Positions 1 through 4,211 of a stretch of 7,626 nucleotides of DNA are shown one piece after another. The translations under genes and the position numbers were made by a program. The notes beneath the pieces were generated by a model. That model did not search any database and was not told the DNA's origin. It saw only the letters and a list, made by a program, of their open reading frames with translations. The DNA comes from Bacillota bacterium (lineage in GTDB: Bacteria > Bacillota > Sulfobacillia > RBS10-35 > JAJYVN01): the NCBI GenBank assembly GCA_021791995.1, contig JAJYVN010000140.1:1-7626 (forward strand), given 5' to 3'. Numbering within the stretch: position 1 is the first letter of the stretch; every line of letters starts with the position of its first letter.

Positions 1-686
1 CCGGTGATGGAGAACACGTCCTCCACCGGCATCAAGAACGGCCGATCCACATCGCGCGTCGGCGTGGGAATGTAAGAATCCACGGCATCCATGAGCTTCA
101 GGATGCATTCGGCATCTGGGGAAGCGGGATCTCCCGACTCCAAGGCCTTGAGAGCCGATCCCCGAATAATCGGAACCTCATCGCCAGGAAACTCATAGCT
201 CGACAGCAGCTCGCGCACCTCAAGTTCGACCAGTTCCAGGAGCTCGGGGTCATCCACCATGTCCACCTTGTTCAGGAAGACCACGATCGCCGGCACTCCG
301 ACCTGACGGGCCAACAGGATGTGCTCCCGCGTCTGTGGCATCGGGCCGTCCGCCGCCGAGACCACGAGGATGGCACCGTCCATCTGCGCGGCGCCGGTGA
401 TCATGTTCTTAATGTAGTCCGCGTGCCCGGGACAGTCCACGTGCGCATAGTGCCGCGCCTTCGTCTCATACTCCACGTGGCTGGCGTTGATCGTGATACC
501 CCGTTCCTTCTCCTCCGGTGCCTTGTCAATCTGATCGTAAGCATAGGGCTTGTATCCCAAGTCCGCATTCTGCTTACTCAGAATCGTCGTGATCGCCGCC
601 GTGAGTGTGGTCTTCCCGTGGTCGACGTGCCCAATCGTCCCAACGTTCACATGGGGCTTGGTGCGCTCGAACTTCCGCTTCGCCAT
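1..686 (-). CDS. tuf: Elongation factor Tu, N-terminal 228 residues (3' end outside window)
   Basis: EF-Tu is the cytoplasmic GTPase that carries aminoacyl-tRNA to the ribosomal A site. My translation from the ATG at 686 starts MAKRKFERTKPHVNVGTIGH and shows the whole G domain: P-loop GHVDHGKT (residues 19-26), switch I with RGITIN (62-67), DCPGH (84-88, with the catalytic His88), NKVD (139-142) and SALK (177-180). It then enters domain II at PFLMPVEDVFSIT, where the window ends; the family is about 395-405 residues long. The start is supported by a GGAGG at 698-702, 11 nt upstream. The 52-nt gap to fusA contains no terminator or convincing promoter, so tuf is probably co-transcribed with fusA as the last str-operon gene. 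The loop before YDQID (about residues 37-49) is a few residues longer than in E. coli, within normal family variation. Identification is secure; whether the genome has a second tuf copy cannot be seen. Confidence 0.98.
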   Translation of the reverse strand, partial: MAKRKFERTKPHVNVGTIGHVDHGKTTLTAAITTILSKQNADLGYKPYAYDQIDKAPEEKERGITINASHVEYETKARHYAHVDCPGHADYIKNMITGAAQMDGAILVVSAADGPMPQTREHILLARQVGVPAIVVFLNKVDMVDDPELLELVELEVRELLSSYEFPGDEVPIIRGSALKALESGDPASPDAECILKLMDAVDSYIPTPTRDVDRPFLMPVEDVFSIT

Positions 687-697
687 CTGCCTGGATT

Positions 698-702
698 CCT
701 CC
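698..702 (-). promoter_or_regulatory. Shine-Dalgarno site of tuf
   Basis: The minus strand reads GGGGAGGAATCC here, with GGAGG lying 11 nt before the ATG at 686. This supports the EF-Tu start at MAKRKFER. Apart from this site I see nothing in the 687-738 gap. Confidence 0.75.
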
Positions 703-738
703 CCATCCTTCGCTTTTGTGACCCATCGTAAGAGCCGA

Positions 739-2817
739 CTACCCGCCCTTAGCGGTCCTACCCTTGATCACCACTTCGGCGATGTGCCGCGGCGCCTCAG
801 CGTAGTGGTGAAACTCCATGCTGTACGTGCCACGCCCCTGCGTCCGCGACCGGAGTCCGGTAACGTAGCCGAACATCTCCCCCAGGGGCACAAAGGCGCG
901 AATCACCCGCGACCCAGCGCGCTCCTCGATCCCGTCCACGTGTCCACGGCGCGCGTTGAGGTCACCAATCACATCACCCATATACTCCTCGGGCACGACA
1001 ACCTCGACGTACATGATTGGCTCGAGGAGGGCCGGTTGCGCCTTCTGTGCGGCGGCCTTTACGGCCAGGGAACCTGCAATCTTAAAAGCCATTTCCGAAG
1101 AGTCCACCTCGTGAAACGACCCGTCGTGGAGCGTCGCCCGGATATCGATCACCGGAAAGCCGGCCAGCACACCACCTTCGAGCGCCTCGCGAACACCTTC
1201 GCCGACCGCCGGAATGTACTCCTTTGGAATCACACCACCGACGATCTTATTGACAAACTCGAATCCCTTGCCCCGCTCCAATGGCTCGAACAGCACCACC
1301 GCATGCCCGTACTGACCGCGGCCTCCCGATTGACGAACAAACCGGCCCTCCGCATCGGCCTGGACCGTAAAGGTTTCCTTGTAGGCAACCTGCGGCTTAC
1401 CGACCGTCACGTCCACCTTAAACTCACGCAACAGTCGGTCGACCATGATCTCCAACTGTAGCTCGCCAACACCGGCAATGATGGTTTGTCCTGTTTCCCG
1501 GTCGGTCTGCACGCGAAAGGTTGGATCTTCCTCGCAGAGCTTGGTGAGCGACTCCCCCATCTTGTCCTGGTCCGACTGCGTCTTGGGCTCGATCGCCATC
1601 GAGATCACGGGCTCCAAGAACTGCATCGACTCCAACACGATCGGGTGCTCCTCATCGCAGAGCGTTTCCCCCGTGATCGTGTCCTTAAGCCCGACGGCGG
1701 CGGCGATCTCCCCGGTTGCCACCTCTTGCACGTCCTCGCGGTGGTTGGCGTGCATGCGTAGCAGCCGACTGATACGCTCACGTTTGCGCTTCTTGGCATT
1801 GTAAACGTAACTGCCTGCCCGCAACTTGCCCGAGTACACCCGCAGAAACGTCAACCGACCGACAAACGGATCCGTCGCAATCTTGAAGGCCAAGGCACTG
1901 AACGGCGCTGCGTCATCTGCGACTCGCTCCTGTTCCTCCCCAGTCTCTGGATCTGTACCCCGTACGGGGGGAACGTCGAGCGGCGACGGCAGGTAATGCA
2001 CTACCCCATCCAACAGAGGTTGCACGCCCTTATTGCGATACGCGGCCCCGCAGAAGACCGGGACCAGGTGGAGGCCGACCGTACCCTTGCGGAGTCCACG
2101 ACGGATCTCCTCGACACCGAGCTCCTCGCCATCGAGGTAGCGCGTCATCAAATCGTCGTCCTGTTCGGCCGCCGCCTCAATCAGCTCCTGCCGATAGCGA
2201 CGAATCTCGGCAGCCATCTCTGCCGGCGGTTCGCTCTCCTCGCTATGCGTGCCAAGGTCGTCCGTGTAGAGGACCGCCCGCCCGGTGACCAGGTCCACCA
2301 CACCACGGAAGGTGTCCTCCGATCCGACCGGTAATTGGACGGCCACCGCCCGCGCACCGAGCCGCGTTCGCATTTGCTCAATCGTTCCCAGGAAGTCCGC
2401 CCCGACGACGTCCATCTTGTTAACGAACGCAATCCGCGGCACACGATAGCGGTCTGCCTGCCGCCAGACAGTTTCCGACTGAGGTTCGACCCCTTCTTTC
2501 GCGGCGAATACCGCGATCACACCATCCAGGACGCGCAGTGAGCGTTCTACCTCAACGGTGAAGTCGACGTGGCCCGGCGTGTCAATGATGTTAATGCGGT
2601 GATCCTTCCAAAAGCATGTGGTCGCGGCCGACGTGATGGTGATGCCGCGCTCCTGCTCCTGCACCATCCAATCCATCGTGGCGGCGCCCTCGTGCACCTC
2701 ACCCATCCGGTGCAGCCGCCCCGTATAGAAGAGAATACGCTCGGTCGTCGTGGTCTTTCCGGCATCAATGTGCGCCGAGATACCGATATTGCGAACCCGC
2801 TCCAAGAGATCAGTCAA
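739..2817 (-). CDS. fusA: Elongation factor G (translocase GTPase)
   Basis: EF-G catalyses GTP-dependent translocation of tRNA and mRNA and, with RRF, ribosome recycling in the cytoplasm. The 692-residue protein has the usual family length and a complete set of motifs: P-loop AHIDAGKT (15-22), switch I RGITI (57-61), DTPGH (79-83), NKMD (133-136) and a G5 region CGAAYRNKGV (256-265). The G' insert follows NKMD. Domain II begins near residue 305, domain III contains GVGELQLEIM (449-458), domain IV contains QSGGRGQYGH (496-505) and the tip loop with HEVDSS (569-574), and domain V runs to the C-terminus. This is canonical EF-G, not a tetracycline-protection protein or EF-G2 paralogue. The start is a TTG (TTG ACT GAT CTC). 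An in-frame TGA lies 9 nt upstream, no ATG or GTG is available in frame, and the N-terminus aligns with the family only from here. The gene starts 27 nt after rpsG and is followed 52 nt later by tuf. Confidence 0.98.
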   Translation of the reverse strand: MTDLLERVRNIGISAHIDAGKTTTTERILFYTGRLHRMGEVHEGAATMDWMVQEQERGITITSAATTCFWKDHRINIIDTPGHVDFTVEVERSLRVLDGVIAVFAAKEGVEPQSETVWRQADRYRVPRIAFVNKMDVVGADFLGTIEQMRTRLGARAVAVQLPVGSEDTFRGVVDLVTGRAVLYTDDLGTHSEESEPPAEMAAEIRRYRQELIEAAAEQDDDLMTRYLDGEELGVEEIRRGLRKGTVGLHLVPVFCGAAYRNKGVQPLLDGVVHYLPSPLDVPPVRGTDPETGEEQERVADDAAPFSALAFKIATDPFVGRLTFLRVYSGKLRAGSYVYNAKKRKRERISRLLRMHANHREDVQEVATGEIAAAVGLKDTITGETLCDEEHPIVLESMQFLEPVISMAIEPKTQSDQDKMGESLTKLCEEDPTFRVQTDRETGQTIIAGVGELQLEIMVDRLLREFKVDVTVGKPQVAYKETFTVQADAEGRFVRQSGGRGQYGHAVVLFEPLERGKGFEFVNKIVGGVIPKEYIPAVGEGVREALEGGVLAGFPVIDIRATLHDGSFHEVDSSEMAFKIAGSLAVKAAAQKAQPALLEPIMYVEVVVPEEYMGDVIGDLNARRGHVDGIEERAGSRVIRAFVPLGEMFGYVTGLRSRTQGRGTYSMEFHHYAEAPRHIAEVVIKGRTAKGG

Positions 2818-2820
2818 CGC

Positions 2821-2834
2821 GGATCACCCCCTCC
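2821..2834 (-). promoter_or_regulatory. Extended Shine-Dalgarno site of fusA
   Basis: On the minus strand 2832-2821 reads AGGGGGTGATCC, which matches AGGAGGTGATCC, the complement of the usual bacterial 16S rRNA 3' tail, at 11 of 12 positions; the odd base would still pair as G-U. The core aligned with GGAGG ends 9 nt before the TTG start at 2817. This site decides the start codon and may compensate for the weak TTG. The 16S sequence of this organism is assumed, not seen. Confidence 0.7.
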
Positions 2835-2844
2835 CTCAAGAGAA

Positions 2845-3315
2845 CTACCACCGATAGTGCGCAAAGGCCCGATTGGCCTCGGCCATGCGGTGGATGTCCT
2901 CCTTCTGCCGAACAGCAGCCCCCGTGTTGTTGGCCGCATCGGCAATCTCCCCCGCGAGCCGGGCGGCCATGCCGCGCTCATTTCGGCGCGATGCGAACCG
3001 CACCAACCAGCGCATCGCAACGCTCACGCGCCGCTCTGCCCGCACCTCACTCGGCACCTGCAGGGTGGATCCACCTACCCGCCGTCCCCGGACCTCAAGC
3101 ACCGGCCCGATGTTGCGCATCGCGGTCTCGAGCACAGAGACTGGGTCATGCTGCGTCCGTTCGCCAACCATGTCCAGGGCCGAGTAAACGATTCGCTCGG
3201 CTGTCCCCTTCTTGCCGTCGCGCATCACCTTGTTGATCAGGCGCGCCACCGTCTCGTTGTGGTAAACGCCATCGACCCCTGGCTCCCGCCGCTGGATCGC
3301 TCCCCGCCTGGGCAC
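2845..3315 (-). CDS. rpsG: 30S ribosomal protein S7
   Basis: S7 is a primary 16S rRNA-binding protein that nucleates assembly of the 30S head and lies near the E-site tRNA. The 156-residue product has the standard length and starts MPRRGAIQRRE from a GTG. It contains INKVMRDGKKGTAERIVY (27-44), the RNA-binding beta hairpin VRGRRVGGSTLQVPSEVR (75-92), ERR and RWLV (94-105), and the C-terminal AEANRAFAHYRW. The GTG start is fixed by family alignment and by a strong GGAGG 9 nt upstream. It lies 35 nt after rpsL and 27 nt before fusA, in operon order. Two departures from the forms I recall as common are DG in place of DP near residue 15-16 and GGSTLQVP in place of GGATYQVP. In E. coli, S7 represses its own operon through the rpsL-rpsG spacer. 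The 35-nt spacer here shows no comparable fold, so that control is not supported by the sequence. Confidence 0.98.
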   Translation of the reverse strand: MPRRGAIQRREPGVDGVYHNETVARLINKVMRDGKKGTAERIVYSALDMVGERTQHDPVSVLETAMRNIGPVLEVRGRRVGGSTLQVPSEVRAERRVSVAMRWLVRFASRRNERGMAARLAGEIADAANNTGAAVRQKEDIHRMAEANRAFAHYRW

Positions 3316-3324
3316 AGGACCCCT

Positions 3325-3329
3325 CCTCC
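3325..3329 (-). promoter_or_regulatory. Shine-Dalgarno site of rpsG
   Basis: A GGAGG on the minus strand, inside GGAGGAGGGG, sits 9 nt upstream of the GTG at 3315. It supports GTG as the true start, which gives the canonical N-terminus MPRRG. The remaining bases of the 35-nt rpsL-rpsG spacer show nothing further. Confidence 0.8.
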
Positions 3330-3350
3330 GCGCACCTGCCTACCGCGCCT

Positions 3351-3752
3351 TCATCGACGCCCGCCGGACGCCGCCTTGGCTCGCTTCGCCCCGTACTTGC
3401 TCCGACCACGCCGACGCTTCTCGACACCCGCCGCATCCAGCACCCCACGCACGATGTGGTAACGCACCCCAGGCAAATCTTTGACACGACCACCGCGCAC
3501 CAGCACAACTGAATGCTCCTGCAAGTTGTGTCCTTCTCCCGGGATGTAGGTGGTAACCTCAATCCCGTTGGTTAGCCGTACACGCGCCACCTTGCGCAGA
3601 GCCGAGTTTGGCTTCTTGGGATTCATTGTCTTCACGACAAGGCACACCGCGCGCTTCTGCGGATTGCCGCGCAACGCAGGCGCCTTCGCCTTCCCCTGCG
3701 CGCTGGATCGTCCATGCCGGACCAGCTGGCTCACCGTTGGCAACTGCCCCAC
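3351..3752 (-). CDS. rpsL: 30S ribosomal protein S12
   Basis: S12 sits at the decoding centre of the 30S subunit and influences tRNA selection accuracy. With the GTG at 3752 as start, the product is 133 residues, beginning MGQLPTVSQLVRHGR. Conserved blocks are GNPQKRAVC (29-37), PKKPNSALRK (45-54), RVRLTNGIEV (57-66), YIPGEGHNLQEHSVVLVRGG (69-88), RVKDLPGVRY (89-98) and the basic tail SKYGAKRAK. The two lysines that are classic sites of streptomycin-resistance substitutions (in PKKPNS and in RVKDLPG) are wild type, as is the Asp next to the second, which is methylthiolated in many bacteria. Start choice: GAGG lies 7 nt before the GTG at 3752. A TTG at 3743 would give the family-typical (M)PTVSQLV and has GGGGTG 6 nt upstream, so it is a real alternative. 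A longer GTG start at 3785 has no ribosome binding site. The gene follows the L7Ae-like gene after a 96-nt gap with a strong hairpin. Confidence 0.95.
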   Translation of the reverse strand: MGQLPTVSQLVRHGRSSAQGKAKAPALRGNPQKRAVCLVVKTMNPKKPNSALRKVARVRLTNGIEVTTYIPGEGHNLQEHSVVLVRGGRVKDLPGVRYHIVRGVLDAAGVEKRRRGRSKYGAKRAKAASGGRR

Positions 3753-3759
3753 CCCACTT

Positions 3760-3763
3760 CCTC
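3760..3763 (-). promoter_or_regulatory. Shine-Dalgarno site deciding the rpsL start
   Basis: GAGG (in GAGGAAGTGGG, minus strand) is placed 7 nt before the GTG at 3752. It lies downstream of the hairpin at 3791-3834, so it would remain single-stranded when that hairpin folds. The overlapping G-rich stretch could also serve the TTG at 3743. Confidence 0.55.
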
Positions 3764-3790
3764 GAACGGATCCACAACGTTTCACCGAGA

Positions 3791-3834
3791 CAGGCGAGCG
3801 GCTCCCCGGAAGTCTCCGGGAAGCCGCTCGCCTG
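3791..3834 (-). promoter_or_regulatory. 20-bp stem-loop between the L7Ae-like gene and rpsL
   Basis: The two 20-nt arms 3791-3810 and 3815-3834 are inverted repeats identical at 19 of 20 positions, separated by a 4-nt loop. In the minus-strand transcript the one odd position is a U-G wobble, so all 20 pairs can form, with loop GACU and a very GC-rich stem. No U-run follows on the transcribed strand (it continues UCUCGGUGAAACG), so this is not a classical intrinsic terminator. Its location inside an operon suggests an attenuator, a processing site for a double-strand-specific RNase such as RNase III, or an mRNA stabiliser. The structure is seen directly; the function is inference. Confidence 0.8.
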
Positions 3835-3848
3835 CCCGGTAACCGCCC

Positions 3849-4145
3849 CTATACCCTCAATACCGCGGCCGAAGCCGCGCCGACCTCTACTCTGCATTGC
3901 TTCCCCAACGCCTGCATGCTCTCATACTCCCGCACGGGAATTCCGCACTGCCGGCACAGGAACAGCACCTGTCGTGTCACATGTCCTTCGGCATCCCGGG
4001 CGACGAACACAACCGCTGCTTCTCCACGTTCCACCGCCCGCAAGGTCTGTTTGGTGCCCACCACTCGCCGCCGAGGATCGCGGAGCAATTCCACAGGGTC
4101 GGCGGCCGGACCGGACGCATCGTTCGCCTGCCTCTGCACACTCAT
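3849..4145 (-). CDS. rplGB: L7Ae/L30e-family K-turn-binding protein, YbxF-like
   Basis: This 98-residue protein belongs to the bacterial L7Ae/YbxF family, which bind kink-turn RNA; B. subtilis YbxF is ribosome-associated. Family signatures are VVGTKQTLRAVERGEA (28-43), where GTKQT forms the RNA-contacting loop and helix, the VVFVARDA strand (45-52), and the C-terminal ESMQALGKQCRVEVGAASA (75-93), corresponding to the usual LGxxCGIEVGAA. Position between rpoC and rpsL is the ybxF position in Bacillota. It is about 15 residues longer at the N-terminus than typical YbxF (about 82 residues); this extension (MSVQRQANDASGPAADP) is low complexity. Three cysteines (64 and 67 as CRQC, and 84) are noteworthy. 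No good Shine-Dalgarno precedes the ATG; the GGGGTG at 4147-4152 is 7 nt from a GTG at codon 3 (4139), which may be the true start. A close promoter lies upstream. The symbol follows B. subtilis usage; the RNA target is unknown. Confidence 0.9.
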   Translation of the reverse strand: MSVQRQANDASGPAADPVELLRDPRRRVVGTKQTLRAVERGEAAVVFVARDAEGHVTRQVLFLCRQCGIPVREYESMQALGKQCRVEVGAASAAVLRV

Positions 4146-4178
4146 GCACCCCGGTTTCGGTCCCAGACACGCTCAAGT

Positions 4179-4207
4179 ATTCTACTCTGCCACGACACTC
4201 TCGTCAA
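4179..4207 (-). promoter_or_regulatory. Sigma-A/sigma-70-type promoter for the L7Ae-str gene cluster
   Basis: On the minus strand, starting 5 nt after the rpoC stop codon, a -35 box TTGACG (4202-4207) is followed by a 17-nt spacer and a -10 box TAGAAT (4179-4184). Each box matches consensus at 5 of 6 positions and the spacer has the optimal length. The expected transcription start is near 4172, giving a leader of about 27 nt before the ATG at 4145. It would allow the L7Ae-like gene, rpsL, rpsG, fusA and tuf to be transcribed independently of rpoBC, while readthrough from rpoC remains possible because no terminator precedes it. In a GC-rich background such a match is unlikely by chance, but activity is inferred. 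Confidence 0.7.
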
Positions 4208-4211
4208 TCGA

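Noticed and set aside
505..530. TTGACA on the minus strand inside tuf as a promoter
   Set aside because: No -10-like hexamer lies at 16-18 nt spacing, and the bases encode the conserved QIDKAPEE segment of EF-Tu.
550..1461. 303-codon open frame on the plus strand
   Set aside because: Antisense to the conserved end of fusA and the start of tuf, with no recognisable motif and no ribosome binding site that I can see.
2810..2827. Five-codon GTG...TGA reading frame overlapping the fusA start
   Set aside because: Its GTG lies within the fusA Shine-Dalgarno site, leaving no room for its own ribosome binding site; most likely coincidental.
3316..3350. S7 autoregulatory site in the rpsL-rpsG spacer, as in E. 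coli
   Set aside because: The spacer is only 35 nt and is mostly the rpsG ribosome binding site; no fold resembling the E. coli element is visible.
2569..3462. 297-codon open frame on the plus strand
   Set aside because: It runs antisense across parts of fusA, rpsG and rpsL and their spacers. The genes on the other strand are unmistakable, and this product is Pro/Arg/His-rich filler.
3753..3785. Longer rpsL start at GTG 3785
   Set aside because: It begins immediately after the strong hairpin without any Shine-Dalgarno, and the added residues MKRCGSVRGSG match nothing I know in S12.
3791..3834. Intrinsic terminator call for the hairpin
   Set aside because: No U-run follows on the minus-strand transcript, and none follows in the other direction. 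Essential genes lie immediately downstream.
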